Origin: Halopseudomonas pelagia
GTDB lineage: Bacteria; Pseudomonadota; Gammaproteobacteria; Pseudomonadales; Pseudomonadaceae
Length of the DNA: 64,000 nucleotides
Direction of reading: 5' to 3'
Assembly (NCBI RefSeq): GCF_009497895.1
Contig: NZ_CP033116.1
Location: 1,550,001 to 1,614,000 of the forward strand
Part shown: positions 38,238 through 47,958 of the stretch, piece by piece
Numbering within the stretch: the stretch's first letter is position 1
How the letters are laid out: the number at the start of each line of letters is the position of its first letter
The notes under the pieces: generated by a model
The model's database searches: none
What the model saw: only the letters and a program-made list of their open reading frames with translations
Told to the model about the DNA's origin: nothing
Program-made: the position numbers and the translations under genes

Positions 38238-38702
38238 ATGCGCGCTGACAATTCCGGGCCGCCATTCGCGCTGAGAGCCCGTGTCTACTTTGAAGATACC
38301 GATGCCGGCGGCATTGTCTATTACGTCAATTACCTCAAGTTCATGGAGCGTGCGCGAACCGAGTTGGTGCGTTCTCTAGGGTTTGACCAAAGTGTCCTGC
38401 AGGTTGAAAACATTATTTTTGTTGTTCATTCGGTAGCGGCTCGTTATCACGCACCTGCGCGCCTGGATGATGAACTTGTGGTCGGTGTTGAGGTCTTGGA
38501 ACTCAGGCGCGCGAGTATCCGCTTCCGTCAACTGATAACCCATGTCGACGGAAAACTGTTATGTGAGGGTGAAGTGCTGGTCGCCTGTGTCAGTGCCGAT
38601 CAATACAAACCAAGAGCCATTCCGGCGGCCCTGAGTGATGCATTCAGAGCTGCTCAAGCAATTAGTAGTCAGATCGAAGGAGATGCAACGCGTGCAAGCT
38701 GA
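38238..38702 (+). CDS. ybgC: Tol-Pal system acyl-CoA thioesterase YbgC
   Basis: The 154-residue hotdog-fold thioesterase has the catalytic Asp in [24 protein letters not shown]. It hydrolyses acyl-CoA thioesters and is the conserved first gene of the tol-pal cluster. Its end overlaps the tolQ start by 11 bases. Confidence 0.94.
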   Translation: MRADNSGPPFALRARVYFEDTDAGGIVYYVNYLKFMERARTELVRSLGFDQSVLQVENIIFVVHSVAARYHAPARLDDELVVGVEVLELRRASIRFRQLITHVDGKLLCEGEVLVACVSADQYKPRAIPAALSDAFRAAQAISSQIEGDATRAS

Positions 38703-39381
38703 TCAAATGTCCATGTGGCACCTGATTTCCACCGCCAGTGTGCTGGTGCAACTGGTGATGTTGACCCTGGTGCTCGCATCGGTTGTGTCCTGGGTGATGA
38801 TTTTCCAGCGCAGCAGCTTCTTGCGTTCGGCAAAGTCGGCGTTGGACGACTTCGAAGACCGTTTCTGGTCAGGCATTGATCTGTCCAAGCTGTATCGCCA
38901 GATCACCGGTAGTCCGGATACCAATTCCGGCCTGGAGCAGATCTTTCGTGCAGGCTTCAAAGAATTTTCACGCATGCGTCAGCAGCCGGGGGTGGATCCG
39001 GATGCGGTGATGGATGCAGTACAGCGCTCCATGCGCGTAGCGATTTCCAAGGAAGAGGAGCGTCTGGAGCAACATTTGCCGTTCCTCGCCACAGTCGGTT
39101 CTACCAGTCCGTATATCGGCCTATTCGGTACGGTGTGGGGCATCATGAACTCGTTTCGTGGCCTGGCCAGTGCGCAGCAGGCTACTCTGGCGACAGTTGC
39201 TCCGGGTATTGCCGAGGCGCTTATCGCGACGGCGATCGGCCTGTTTGCGGCGATCCCTGCGGTCATTGCCTACAACCGTTTCGCTGCTCGCTCGGAAATG
39301 CTCATCAGCCGCTATTACACGTTTGCGGATGAGTTCTCCAGCATTCTGCATCGCCGCGTTCACGCCAGCAACGACGAATAA
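38692..39381 (+). CDS. tolQ: Tol-Pal energy-transducing protein TolQ
   Basis: The 229-residue inner-membrane protein has three helices and the ExbB/MotA fold ([54 protein letters not shown]). With TolR it uses the proton gradient to energise TolA, keeping the outer membrane pulled in at division. The start is set at GTG 38692, nine bases after AAGGAG; an earlier ATG at 38635 would add a stretch unlike any TolQ. Confidence 0.95.
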   Translation: MQADQMSMWHLISTASVLVQLVMLTLVLASVVSWVMIFQRSSFLRSAKSALDDFEDRFWSGIDLSKLYRQITGSPDTNSGLEQIFRAGFKEFSRMRQQPGVDPDAVMDAVQRSMRVAISKEEERLEQHLPFLATVGSTSPYIGLFGTVWGIMNSFRGLASAQQATLATVAPGIAEALIATAIGLFAAIPAVIAYNRFAARSEMLISRYYTFADEFSSILHRRVHASNDE

Positions 39382-39393
39382 TCGGGAGTTTAC

Positions 39394-39843
39394 ATGCAGG
39401 TTCGCCACGGTAGACGGCAGAAACGCAAACCGGTCGCAGAGATGAACGTCGTGCCCTATATCGACGTGATGCTGGTGCTGCTGGTTATTTTCATGGTGAC
39501 CGCGCCGATGCTGAATCAGGGCGTTAACGTTGATCTGCCGCAGGTTTCCAGTGACGTGTTGCCCTCGGATGCCAACCAGCAGGTGCTGACGCTGTCGGTA
39601 TTGGCCGATGGGACTTACTACTGGAACCTTGGCGAGGCCGTTGATACTGAAAATCAGACCGACAGTGCCATTAACCTGGAACAAATGGCTGATGGTGTGA
39701 CCAAAATCATCAACGCGCGTCCCGATACCGTTGTGTATATACGTGGCGACCAAGAAGCCAATTATGGTCTGGTCGTTACTGCGATGGCGACGCTGCAGCA
39801 AGCTGGCGTTCCCAACGTCGGACTGATTACCGAGGCGCCGTGA
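39394..39843 (+). CDS. tolR: Tol-Pal protein TolR
   Basis: The 149-residue ExbD/TolR protein has one TM helix with the proton-carrying Asp in VPYIDVMLVLLVIFMVTAP and a periplasmic domain. It forms the proton channel with TolQ. It ends with a GTGA overlap with tolA. Confidence 0.95.
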   Translation: MQVRHGRRQKRKPVAEMNVVPYIDVMLVLLVIFMVTAPMLNQGVNVDLPQVSSDVLPSDANQQVLTLSVLADGTYYWNLGEAVDTENQTDSAINLEQMADGVTKIINARPDTVVYIRGDQEANYGLVVTAMATLQQAGVPNVGLITEAP

Positions 39844-40877
39844 ATACTCGCGAAGATCAGCCGCAGGCGTCTTCAGGTTCGCTTGCTGCGCCAGTTTTAA
39901 AAGCGCTTGCAGTGCATTTGGGCGTAGCTATGATGCTGTTCGTGTCATTCAGCAGTGCGCCGGAATTTGAGCCGGCCAAGCCCATAGTGCAAGCGACCCT
40001 GGTGCAGTTGAACTCGAAGAGTCCTGCGACCACGCAAACGGATCAAAGTATTGCTGGCGAGGCTGCCAAAACTGCAGCGCCGCAGCACGAAGCAGAAGAG
40101 CTGAAGCAGGAACAGCAGAAACAGGAAGAGCAGGCGGCCGAAGCGCGCGAAGAGCGTGCCGCCGAGGCTGCTGCCGCTGCCGCCGCAGCCCGAGAGCAAC
40201 AGCAGGAAGAGGCTGAGGCGCAGAAGCAGGAACAGGCAGAAGCGCAGAAAGAAGCGGAAGCGGAAAAAGCCGCTGCAGCTGCTGAAGCGCGTAAAGCCGA
40301 TGCCGCGAAGAAGCTTGCTGCGGAAGAGGCGGCCAAGAAGAAAGCAGCGGATGAGGCAGCCAAGAAGCAGGCTGCTGCAGAAGCCGCGAAGAAGAAGGCC
40401 GCAGACGAGGCGAAAAAGAAAGTAGCTGCTGATGCGGCCAAGAAAGCCGAGGCCGACAAGGCCGCGCAGCAACGCCGTGACGCCGAAGAGGCCAAGGCCC
40501 GTGCCCTGGCAGAGCTGCTGGCTGACGAGACGCAGTATCAGCAGGCGCAGGCTGATGAGATTGGCGACGAGGTCGCAGCCAGCTTTGACGATCTGATCCG
40601 CCGCTACGTCAGTGAACAATGGCGCCGCCCACCGACTGCCCGTAATGGTATGGTGGTAGAAGTGGTGGTCAGCATGTTGCCAACCGGTCAGATTACCGAT
40701 GCGGTGGTAGCTCGCTCCAGTGGCGATGCTGGTTTTGATCAATCCGCCGTTCAGGCAGTAAGAAACGTCGGACGCATCCCGGAGATGCAACAGCTATCCC
40801 GTGACAACCCCGCGACTTTTGATCGCATGTATCGCAAGCGCACATTGCGTTTCAAACCAGAGGATCTGTCATTTTGA
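39840..40877 (+). CDS. tolA: Tol-Pal protein TolA
   Basis: The 345-residue protein has an N-terminal TM helix ([17 protein letters not shown]) with a preceding Ser/Leu region, a long A/E/K/Q-rich helix (about 75-220) that spans the periplasm, and a C-terminal domain ([14 protein letters not shown] ... [19 protein letters not shown]) that contacts Pal and TolB. Start is GTG 39840, overlapping the tolR stop. The low-complexity middle is normal for TolA and not a DNA repeat array. Confidence 0.95.
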   Translation: MNTREDQPQASSGSLAAPVLKALAVHLGVAMMLFVSFSSAPEFEPAKPIVQATLVQLNSKSPATTQTDQSIAGEAAKTAAPQHEAEELKQEQQKQEEQAAEAREERAAEAAAAAAAAREQQQEEAEAQKQEQAEAQKEAEAEKAAAAAEARKADAAKKLAAEEAAKKKAADEAAKKQAAAEAAKKKAADEAKKKVAADAAKKAEADKAAQQRRDAEEAKARALAELLADETQYQQAQADEIGDEVAASFDDLIRRYVSEQWRRPPTARNGMVVEVVVSMLPTGQITDAVVARSSGDAGFDQSAVQAVRNVGRIPEMQQLSRDNPATFDRMYRKRTLRFKPEDLSF

Positions 40878-42181
40878 TGAATGTCATGAAACATTGGCTG
40901 GCCACCGCAGTTTTACTGCTGATGGCACAGAGCCTGGTTGCCCAGGAGGCAATCGAGATTACCCGTGGTACTGACAAGGCCACTCCGATTGCCGTAGTGC
41001 CCTTTGGCTGGCAGGGTGGCTCGCCATTGCCGGAAGATCTGGCTCAGATCGCATCGAACAATTTGCGCAATACAGGCATGTTTGCGCCCTTTGACCGCAG
41101 CAATATGCTCAGCAACCCCACCCAGCCGAGTGAGATTTTCCCGCGCGACTGGACCATGCTGGGTGTGGATTATGTCGTCGCTGGCAGGGTTACCAAAGAT
41201 CCTGCCGCGGATCGCTTTGAGGTGACTTACAGCCTTTACAGTGTGGTGCGCGAAGAAGTGCTGTTGTCAAAGACCGTGAGCGGTACGCAAGGCCAGCTAC
41301 GCGACATGGCTCACCATCTCAGTGACGAGATATTCGAGGAAATAACCGGCATTCGCGGCGCTTTCAATACCAAGCTACTCTATGTTTCAGCGGAACGTTT
41401 TTCCGCAGGGAATACGCGCTATACCTTGCAGCGTTCGGATTACGATGGTGCCCGCGCTACTACCTTATTGCAGTCGCGTGAACCGATTCTGACGCCTTCG
41501 TACGCACCGGATGGTCAGCGTATTGCTTATGTGTCGTTTGAGTCGCGTCGCCCGGAAATTTTTATCCATTACGTGCAAACCGGTCGCCGCGAGCGGATCA
41601 CCAGTTTCGAAGGGCTTAACGGGGCGCCGGCCTGGTCGCCGGACGGTCAGAGACTGGCCTTCGTCTTGTCACGTGACGGTAACCCGGAGATTTATGTAAT
41701 GGAGCTGGCGTCCAAGCAGATGCGCCGGGTGACCAATCACTTTGGGATTGATACCGAGCCGACCTGGATGGACAACAGCACTATCGCGTTTACCTCCGAT
41801 AGAGGCGGGCGTCCGCAGATTTACAAAACCAATATAAACTCGGGTAGTGCCGAGCGGCTGACCTTTGTCGGCAACTATAATGCCAATGCGAAAATGTCGG
41901 TGGACGGCAGCACCATGGTCATGGTCCACCGCCAGGATGGCAACAGTAATTTTCATATTGCCGCACAAGACCTCAAGCGCGGCAATCTGAGGGTTTTAAC
42001 ACAGACATCGTTAGATGAGTCACCTACTGTCGCACCTAACGGTACTATGTTAATTTATGCAACCCGTCAACAGGGACGGGGCGTTCTCATGCTGGTATCT
42101 ACCAATGGTCGTGCTAGGTCGGAGATTCCGACTCAATTCACTGACCTGCGCGTGCCATCATGGTCCCCATACCTGCCTTAA
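40877..42181 (+). CDS. tolB: Tol-Pal protein TolB
   Basis: The 434-residue periplasmic protein has a signal peptide (ending SLVA), an N-terminal domain and a six-bladed beta-propeller with [15 protein letters not shown] repeats. It binds Pal and regulates its contact with peptidoglycan. The ATG at 40877 overlaps the tolA TGA (TGATG) and follows directly in the operon. Confidence 0.95.
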   Translation: MNVMKHWLATAVLLLMAQSLVAQEAIEITRGTDKATPIAVVPFGWQGGSPLPEDLAQIASNNLRNTGMFAPFDRSNMLSNPTQPSEIFPRDWTMLGVDYVVAGRVTKDPAADRFEVTYSLYSVVREEVLLSKTVSGTQGQLRDMAHHLSDEIFEEITGIRGAFNTKLLYVSAERFSAGNTRYTLQRSDYDGARATTLLQSREPILTPSYAPDGQRIAYVSFESRRPEIFIHYVQTGRRERITSFEGLNGAPAWSPDGQRLAFVLSRDGNPEIYVMELASKQMRRVTNHFGIDTEPTWMDNSTIAFTSDRGGRPQIYKTNINSGSAERLTFVGNYNANAKMSVDGSTMVMVHRQDGNSNFHIAAQDLKRGNLRVLTQTSLDESPTVAPNGTMLIYATRQQGRGVLMLVSTNGRARSEIPTQFTDLRVPSWSPYLP

Positions 42182-42224
42182 GGGTGTAACAACACTAAAC
42201 CATATGGGGTTTTCCAGGAGTTCT

Positions 42225-42731
42225 ATGATGCAAGTATCTAAAATTGGCAAGTTTGCGGCACTGGTTGTGGCTTTCGGCGTAATCGTTGGCTGTTCCTCTA
42301 AAGGCGGCGATACCGCTGGTACTGGCGCGGTTGATCCGAATGCCGGTTACACCAGCCCGTCCTCTTCCTCCAGCGATAACGGCATGAGCAGCGAAGAAGC
42401 CGCTCTGCGTGCTATCACTACCTTCTACTTCGAGTACGACAGTGCTGATCTGAAGCCAGAAGCCATGCGCGCCCTTGACGTTCACGCCAAGGACCTGAAG
42501 GCTGCTGGTAACCGTGTAGTGCTGGAAGGCCACACTGACGAGCGCGGCACCCGCGAATACAACATGGCACTGGGCGAGCGTCGTGCTGCTGCTGTTCAGC
42601 GCTATCTGGTTCTGCAGGGTGTTTCTGCCGGTCAGCTGGAACTGGTTTCCTACGGTGAAGAAAATGCGGCTGCTACTGGTTCCAGCGAAGAAGCTTGGGC
42701 CCAGAATCGTCGCGTAGAACTGCGTAAGTAA
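42225..42731 (+). CDS. pal: Peptidoglycan-associated lipoprotein Pal (OprL)
   Basis: The 168-residue lipoprotein has lipobox VGCS, a short G/S-rich linker and an OmpA-like domain ([47 protein letters not shown]) that binds peptidoglycan. It anchors the outer membrane to the wall. AGGAG precedes the ATG at 42225 (or 42228). The sequence matches OprL of P. aeruginosa very closely. Confidence 0.97.
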   Translation: MMQVSKIGKFAALVVAFGVIVGCSSKGGDTAGTGAVDPNAGYTSPSSSSSDNGMSSEEAALRAITTFYFEYDSADLKPEAMRALDVHAKDLKAAGNRVVLEGHTDERGTREYNMALGERRAAAVQRYLVLQGVSAGQLELVSYGEENAAATGSSEEAWAQNRRVELRK

Positions 42732-42739
42732 GAGGTCTT

Positions 42740-43561
42740 ATGAAAGGGTTCAGAGGATTTACAGCAGCCTGTTTGTTATTGCCGTTCGCGGCTGTGGCGC
42801 AGGTACCCGTAACCGACGGTAGTGTGGGCGGTGCCCGCGGCAACCAGTCGGTGTCCTCTGCACCCGGACAGGCCCAGGCTGGCCTTTCCATGGAAGGCCA
42901 GCTTATGCAGCAGTTGTATCAGCTGCAACAGGAAGTATCCATGCTGCGTGGCTTGGTAGAAGAGCAGGAATACAAGCTCAAGCAGATGGAGCAGGATCAG
43001 TTGGATCGTTATGAAGATCTTGACCGTAGAGTGTCTTCGGGCATGAGCGGTGGAGCTCCGAACAACGCGCAGGGCCCGCTGGACGGACCTCTTCCGACCG
43101 GTAGCAGTAACGGCACATCCGCAGCGGATGGCCAAAGTAACTCTCCTGCTCAAAACGGCGCAGCCAGCACGGCTGAGGCTGATCCAGAGCGAGAAAAATT
43201 GATTTATGACGCGGCTTTTGACCTGGTCAAGGCGCGTGATTTTGACAAAGCCATTCAAGCTTTCACTGCGTTCGTTCGTCGTTACCCGCGCAGCGAGTAT
43301 GCCGGTAACGCCCAGTATTGGTTGGGCGAGATTCATCTGGTGGAGTCCGACCTGGAATCTGCCGGGCGCGCTTTTGCGCTGGTGGTCAGCGAATATCCTG
43401 GCCATCGCAAAGAGGCTGACGCTCTTTACAAGCTGGCTGAGGTAGAACGCCGCTTGGGCAACCAGGACAAAGCCGCAGCGCTGTATCGTGAAGTGCTATC
43501 CAAGCATCCGAATTCATCGGCCGCTCAGTTGGCACGCCGTGATCTGGATGCGCAGAGCTAG
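42740..43561 (+). CDS. cpoB: Cell division coordinator CpoB (YbgF)
   Basis: The 273-residue periplasmic protein has a signal peptide (ending AVAQ), an N-terminal coiled coil (QLMQQLYQLQQEVSMLRGLVEEQEYKLKQMEQ) for trimerisation, a low-complexity linker and C-terminal TPR repeats (YDAAFDLVKARDFDKAIQAF and later). CpoB links TolA to PBP1B during septal wall synthesis. It begins 8 bases after pal and ends the tol-pal operon. Confidence 0.94.
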   Translation: MKGFRGFTAACLLLPFAAVAQVPVTDGSVGGARGNQSVSSAPGQAQAGLSMEGQLMQQLYQLQQEVSMLRGLVEEQEYKLKQMEQDQLDRYEDLDRRVSSGMSGGAPNNAQGPLDGPLPTGSSNGTSAADGQSNSPAQNGAASTAEADPEREKLIYDAAFDLVKARDFDKAIQAFTAFVRRYPRSEYAGNAQYWLGEIHLVESDLESAGRAFALVVSEYPGHRKEADALYKLAEVERRLGNQDKAAALYREVLSKHPNSSAAQLARRDLDAQS

Positions 43562-43592
43562 TAGCCGTTCCTCCCCCCGGTATTTTCGAACC

Positions 43593-43616
43593 ACAGGACG
43601 TGCCTAAACGTCCTGT
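43593..43616 (+). terminator. Hairpin after cpoB
   Basis: ACAGGACGT (43593-43601) is perfectly complementary to ACGTCCTGT (43608-43616) with a 6-base loop. Only a weak T-rich stretch follows. It lies 32 bases after the cpoB stop and probably ends the tol-pal operon. Confidence 0.6.
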
Positions 43617-43790
43617 TGGCTGCGTTTCCCCAGACTGACCTTTCCGCTACACTACGCGCCGTCACTCTTAAGACACTTTCACGCTACAGACAATTATTGC
43701 TTCAGCCGAGCGCACTGCGTTCAGCCTGGCTGCTGAATGATTGTATTTGGGCCTCTGCCTGTTTAGCAGTCCAGCCCGGGGAAACCAAGC

Positions 43791-44450
43791 ATGACCATTG
43801 ATTCGTCCGCGACTCTGCGCATGACAGAGATTTTCTATTCCATCCAGGGGGAAAGTCGCAGCCTGGGCCTGCCCACGGTTTTTGTGCGCCTGACCGGCTG
43901 CCCGCTGCGCTGCCAATATTGTGATACGGCATATGCCTTCAGTGGTGGCGAGCTGATGAGCCTGGAGCAGATTCTCCTGCAGGTTGCTTCCTATAGGCCG
44001 CGCTACGTGTGCGTTACAGGTGGCGAGCCGCTGGCCCAGCCAAGTGCCATTCCTTTGCTGCAGGCGCTCTGTGAAGCCGGCTACAAGGTGTCACTGGAGA
44101 CCAGCGGCGCGCTGGATGTCAGCACGGTGGACGAGCGGGTGAGCAGGGTGGTGGACATTAAAACCCCCGATTCCGATGAGATGGGACGCAACCTTTACGC
44201 CAATCTGGCATTACTGGGGCAGCATGATCAGGTCAAATTCGTGATCTGCAGCCGTAGTGATTATGAGTGGGCGCGCTTCAAACTGGATGAATATGCCTTG
44301 GCGGATAGCGTGGGCGAAGTGCTGTTTTCCCCGAGCCACGCGCAACTCACTCCCCGGCAATTGGCCGAATGGATTGTTGAAGACAATCTACCCGTACGAT
44401 TTCAGATGCAGTTGCATAAATACCTGTGGAATGACGAGCCAGGACATTGA
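43791..44450 (+). CDS. queE: 7-carboxy-7-deazaguanine synthase QueE
   Basis: The 219-residue radical SAM enzyme has CxxxCxxC in [11 protein letters not shown] (C37, C41, C44) and the short compact core of QueE, with [10 protein letters not shown]. It makes 7-carboxy-7-deazaguanine from CPH4 in queuosine synthesis. queC follows after one base, so the two form an operon. The gap upstream (229 bases) does not show an obvious preQ1 riboswitch. Confidence 0.95.
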   Translation: MTIDSSATLRMTEIFYSIQGESRSLGLPTVFVRLTGCPLRCQYCDTAYAFSGGELMSLEQILLQVASYRPRYVCVTGGEPLAQPSAIPLLQALCEAGYKVSLETSGALDVSTVDERVSRVVDIKTPDSDEMGRNLYANLALLGQHDQVKFVICSRSDYEWARFKLDEYALADSVGEVLFSPSHAQLTPRQLAEWIVEDNLPVRFQMQLHKYLWNDEPGH

Positions 44451-44451
44451 T

Positions 44452-45153
44452 ATGACCGATGCAATGAAGAAAAAAGCCGTGGTATTGCTATCTGGCGGTC
44501 TGGACTCCGCTACGGTATTGGCGATGGCCCAGGCTGACGGCTATTCGTGCTACACCCTGAGTTTTGATTACGGTCAGAGACATCGCGCTGAGCTCGACGC
44601 TGCGAAACGCCTGGCTGCCAGTGCCGCGGTGGTTGAGCACAAGGTCATCGGTCTGGATCTGGATGGTATGGGTGGCTCGGCTTTGACAGATGACTCGCTG
44701 GCAGTGCCTGAGTCGCTCCAGCAGGGTATACCGATTACCTATGTGCCGGCGCGCAATACGGTATTTCTAGCGCTTGCTTTGGGTTGGGCGGAAGTGCTCG
44801 ACGCCCAGGATATCTTCATCGGCGTCAATGCAGTGGATTACTCGGGCTACCCGGATTGTCGGCCGGCGTTTATTGAAGCCTTTGAGCGGGTTGCTAATCT
44901 GGCGACCAAAGCCGGGGTTGAAGGCGTGGGTTTTCGGATTCTGGCTCCCTTGCAAGATATGACCAAAGGCGAAATCGTTGCTGAAGGCACCCGCTTGGGT
45001 ATCGACTACGCATTGACGGTGTCTTGTTACCAGGCTGATGACCTGGGGCGCGCGTGCGGGCGTTGTGATAGCTGCCGTTTGCGCTCTGCGGGGTTCTCCG
45101 CCGCTGGGGTAGCGGATGCTACTGTCTACCAGCCATCAAGTAACACCGTCTGA
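44452..45153 (+). CDS. queC: 7-cyano-7-deazaguanine synthase QueC
   Basis: The 233-residue enzyme has the PP-loop [13 protein letters not shown] (ATP binding) and a C-terminal zinc site ([20 protein letters not shown]). It turns CDG into preQ0 using ammonia and ATP. The start at 44452 lies one base after queE; MKKKAV at 44464 is an alternative start closer to the usual family N-terminus. Confidence 0.94.
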   Translation: MTDAMKKKAVVLLSGGLDSATVLAMAQADGYSCYTLSFDYGQRHRAELDAAKRLAASAAVVEHKVIGLDLDGMGGSALTDDSLAVPESLQQGIPITYVPARNTVFLALALGWAEVLDAQDIFIGVNAVDYSGYPDCRPAFIEAFERVANLATKAGVEGVGFRILAPLQDMTKGEIVAEGTRLGIDYALTVSCYQADDLGRACGRCDSCRLRSAGFSAAGVADATVYQPSSNTV

Positions 45154-45171
45154 TTTATTGCTAATTTCTTC

Positions 45172-45199
45172 TTGATTTTATCTGATAAATCAGTACTAT
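45172..45199 (+). promoter_or_regulatory. Promoter of tRNA-Lys
   Basis: TTGATT (-35, 45172-45177) and TACTAT (-10, 45194-45199) are 16 bases apart, followed by the GC-rich discriminator GCGCGC typical of stringently controlled stable-RNA promoters. The mature tRNA starts at 45212. Confidence 0.75.
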
Positions 45200-45211
45200 A
45201 GCGCGCGTTCC

Positions 45212-45287
45212 GGGTCGTTAGCTCAGTTGGTAGAGCAGTTGGCTTTTAACCAATTGGTCGTAGGTTCGAATCCTACACGACCCACCA
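45212..45287 (+). tRNA. tRNA-Lys (anticodon TTT)
   Basis: The 76-base cloverleaf has GGGTCGT pairing with ACGACCC, a D-loop AGCTCAGTTGGTAGAGC, an anticodon loop CTTTTAA (anticodon TTT), a T-arm GTAGGTTCGAATCCTAC and an encoded CCA end. It is at the position of the PAO1 tRNA-Lys beside queC, a known island insertion site in P. aeruginosa. No duplicate of its 3' end is seen downstream. Confidence 0.98.
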
Positions 45288-45532
45288 TTTTATTCCGCGT
45301 AAACCCCCTCCAGAGTTCCCTCCCGGCATTTATACCGCTGGCGTTTTCTTGTTGTGTTCTGCCATTCGCTCTTCTGCCCGTAGAAAAATGTTGAACCCCA
45401 TGCTTGGCGCCGAGTCACATTTCCTGAAGGCGATAAAGCCTGGTAAAGCTGCTCATTTAAGTAGCTACTTTCATACTCAGGTATGCAAAACACCCAATGT
45501 GTTTTATGTATGCGCAGAGAAGGATGGATGCA

Positions 45533-45994
45533 ATGACCACTACTAATTCGAAAGATGTAATTGAAGTTCTCAACGATCTGATCGAAACCAGCAAAGATGG
45601 TGAAGCGGGTTTCAAGGTCTGTGCCGAAGACGTCAAACGCCCCGACCTGAAAGCCTTGTTTTCAGACCGTGCCGTTGAGTGTGGGAAAGCCGCCAGTGAA
45701 CTGCAGGCGATTGTATTCCAGCTGGGCGGCGACCCAGAGAACAGCACGAGTCTGGCAGGCGACATGCATCGTCGCTGGGTTGACTTGAAGTCGGCAATTA
45801 CTGGCAAGAGTGATGAAGGCGTGCTCAATGAGTGCGAGCGTGGCGAAGATGTCGCCAAGAAGAGCTACAAAGAAGCGCTTGAAAAGGATCTGCCCGCCGA
45901 TGTGCGTGCAGTGGTAGAGCGTCAGTATCAGGGTGTGCTGCGCAACCACGATCAGATCAAGGCTTTGCGCGACTCCGAGCGTGCGAAAAGCTGA
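45533..45994 (+). CDS. PA2169-type four-helix-bundle protein (DUF2383)
   Basis: The 153-residue helical protein (SKDVIEVLNDLIETSKDGEAGFKVCAEDVK...) matches the DUF2383/PA2169 ferritin-like family. These small stress-associated proteins have an unknown role; acidic and His residues in the bundle could bind metal. I chose ATG 45533 (MTTTNS), nine bases after GAAGG; ATG 45524 is an alternative. A strong hairpin follows. Confidence 0.85.
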   Translation: MTTTNSKDVIEVLNDLIETSKDGEAGFKVCAEDVKRPDLKALFSDRAVECGKAASELQAIVFQLGGDPENSTSLAGDMHRRWVDLKSAITGKSDEGVLNECERGEDVAKKSYKEALEKDLPADVRAVVERQYQGVLRNHDQIKALRDSERAKS

Positions 45995-46002
45995 TAGTGC
46001 CT

Positions 46003-46045
46003 GCTCTCGAGTGCAGCGAAAGCTGCGCTCGAGAGCCTTGTTTTG
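46003..46045 (+). terminator. Terminator after the DUF2383 gene
   Basis: GCTCTCGAGTGCAGC (46003-46017) pairs with 46022-46036 (15 bp including one G-T pair) around a GAAA tetraloop, followed by CTTGTTTT. Confidence 0.85.
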
Positions 46046-46148
46046 CTACGACTGTATCTTCGCTTTGCCAGCTCTTCCCGAGTCCTTTCTCGTTACCAGC
46101 TCATTCCCTGTCGATTCAAATCCCATTAAACCGATTGCTGTCTATCCG

Positions 46149-46775
46149 TCACTCCCCGGGATCAGCTACGTTTTCGTATGAGCCACCTTCCAGCGGCTGC
46201 CACCACATTTCCATGAAGACAAAACCGATAGTCACCAGTGTCAGCAGACCGACACCGATAATGCAGGCGGCGAAGAAACGGGTGTGGTCGTTCCTTGGCA
46301 TTTTCATATAGGACGGCAGGCCGAAGAACAGCAAGATGCATGACAGGGCCGCGCCCAGGGCGCCAACGATCAGCAGTACCGGGCGATAGGGGAGCATGGC
46401 CGCCAAGGCTGCCAGCATCATCGGAATTGATGTCACCGTCATAAAGGTCAAGCTGATTGGTAGCGAGGGTCTTTGCGGGACGCGAAACAACACCCATCGG
46501 GTCATAAAGCTCATCACCAGCAACCCCGCTAGAAAACCCAGGTAGCACATCAGCCCCAGCAAAGCTGCACTGCCGGGGGTCAAGTACTGCCTTTCCTCGC
46601 CGCCGTAAAAACTCCATCCAGTGTGGGCGGCACCGATATAGCAGGCGATAGCGGGAATCAGTGGCCCGAGCAGCATCAAGGGGAGAAACCCCCACGGATG
46701 TTGATCGGCATCCTTGCGGATATTGGTCCAGGCGTCAGCTGGGGTGGTGAGTAGTGCAGGTAAGTGAGCCAGCAT
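46149..46775 (-). CDS. Yip1-family inner-membrane protein
   Basis: The 208-residue protein has five predicted membrane helices and an N-terminal TTPADAWTNIRKD stretch typical of bacterial Yip1/YIPF-family proteins. The role is unknown. AGGAG precedes the start. It is divergent from nadA and convergent with the DUF2383 gene. Confidence 0.82.
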   Translation of the reverse strand: MLAHLPALLTTPADAWTNIRKDADQHPWGFLPLMLLGPLIPAIACYIGAAHTGWSFYGGEERQYLTPGSAALLGLMCYLGFLAGLLVMSFMTRWVLFRVPQRPSLPISLTFMTVTSIPMMLAALAAMLPYRPVLLIVGALGAALSCILLFFGLPSYMKMPRNDHTRFFAACIIGVGLLTLVTIGFVFMEMWWQPLEGGSYENVADPGE

Positions 46776-46899
46776 GGCAATCTCCTCTTGCTTGGTTTTA
46801 TGCCCTTACTTTCTCGACTGGTGCGCACGGGGTTAAGTTCAAGTTACACAAGGGTGCCGCGTGGTAATATGGGCATGCTATTCAACACAGGATCAACTC

Positions 46900-47958
46900 A
46901 TGTCACAGATTCCCGAACGGGTCCTGGTGCAGGCGCACCTCGCGGCCAAGCAGGTTGCGCCGCTGACCGACGCCGAACAGGCTGACTACAAGCGCCGCAT
47001 TGCCGAAGAGCTCAAGGCTCAGAATGCGGTGCTGGTGGCGCATTACTACACCGATCCGCTGCTGCAGTCGTTGGCGGAGGAGACCGGTGGCTGCGTATCG
47101 GATTCGCTGGAAATGGCGCGTTTTGGCCGTGACCATCCGGCCACCACACTGGTGGTTGCCGGTGTGCGTTTCATGGGCGAGACGTCGAAGATTCTCAGCC
47201 CGGAAAAGCGCGTGCTGATGCCGACGCTGGATGCCACCTGTTCGCTGGATATTGGCTGCCCAATCGATGAGTTTTCTGCGTTTTGCGACCAGCACCCGGA
47301 TCGCACCGTGGTGGTATATGCCAATACCTCTGCGGCGGTGAAGGCACGCGCCGATTGGGTCGTGACTTCCAGCTGCGCCTTGCAGATTGTCGAGCACCTG
47401 ATGGACCAGGGGCAAAAGATTCTGTGGGCGCCGGATCAGCATCTGGGTAATTACATTCAGCGTGAAACCGGTGCGGATATGCTGCTGTGGGAAGGCTCCT
47501 GCATTGTGCATGAGGAGTTCAAGGCCAAGGCGCTATTGGATCTGAAAGCGGTGTACCCGGATGCGGCGATTCTGGTTCATCCTGAGTCGCCGATGTCGGT
47601 GATTGAGTTGGCTGACGCGGTAGGGTCGACTAGTCAGTTGATCAAGGCAACGCAGACGCTGCCCAACCCGACCTTTATCGTCGCCACCGATCGCGGCATT
47701 TTCTACAAGATGCAACAGGGCGCGCCGGATAAACAACTTATTGAAGCACCTACTGCCGGCAATGGCGCCACCTGCCGCAGTTGCGCACATTGCCCCTGGA
47801 TGGCGATGAACACGCTGCCCCGTCTGCTGGAGAGCCTGCAGCAGGGCAGTAACGAGATTCACGTGGCGGCCGAGCTGATACCGCGCGCGGTGCAGCCGTT
47901 GGAGCGGATGCTCAACTTCACCCGCCAGGCTAATCTGGCGGCCAAGGGTAACGCCTGA
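46900..47958 (+). CDS. nadA: Quinolinate synthase NadA
   Basis: The 352-residue enzyme condenses iminoaspartate with DHAP to quinolinate for NAD synthesis. The [4Fe-4S] ligands are recognisable: [21 protein letters not shown] and the C-terminal [32 protein letters not shown] is the conserved N-terminal motif. The start is ATG 46900, with AGGA upstream. The gene faces bepA convergently (their ends touch). Confidence 0.97.
   Translation: MSQIPERVLVQAHLAAKQVAPLTDAEQADYKRRIAEELKAQNAVLVAHYYTDPLLQSLAEETGGCVSDSLEMARFGRDHPATTLVVAGVRFMGETSKILSPEKRVLMPTLDATCSLDIGCPIDEFSAFCDQHPDRTVVVYANTSAAVKARADWVVTSSCALQIVEHLMDQGQKILWAPDQHLGNYIQRETGADMLLWEGSCIVHEEFKAKALLDLKAVYPDAAILVHPESPMSVIELADAVGSTSQLIKATQTLPNPTFIVATDRGIFYKMQQGAPDKQLIEAPTAGNGATCRSCAHCPWMAMNTLPRLLESLQQGSNEIHVAAELIPRAVQPLERMLNFTRQANLAAKGNA

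Noticed and set aside
40090..40500. Low-complexity A/E/K-rich stretch as a DNA repeat
   Set aside because: It encodes the normal helical domain of TolA; the codons vary and there is no regular repeat unit.
43562..43790. preQ1 riboswitch before queE
   Set aside because: Only a cpoB-side hairpin is seen; no aptamer-like stem with an A-rich tail near the queE start.
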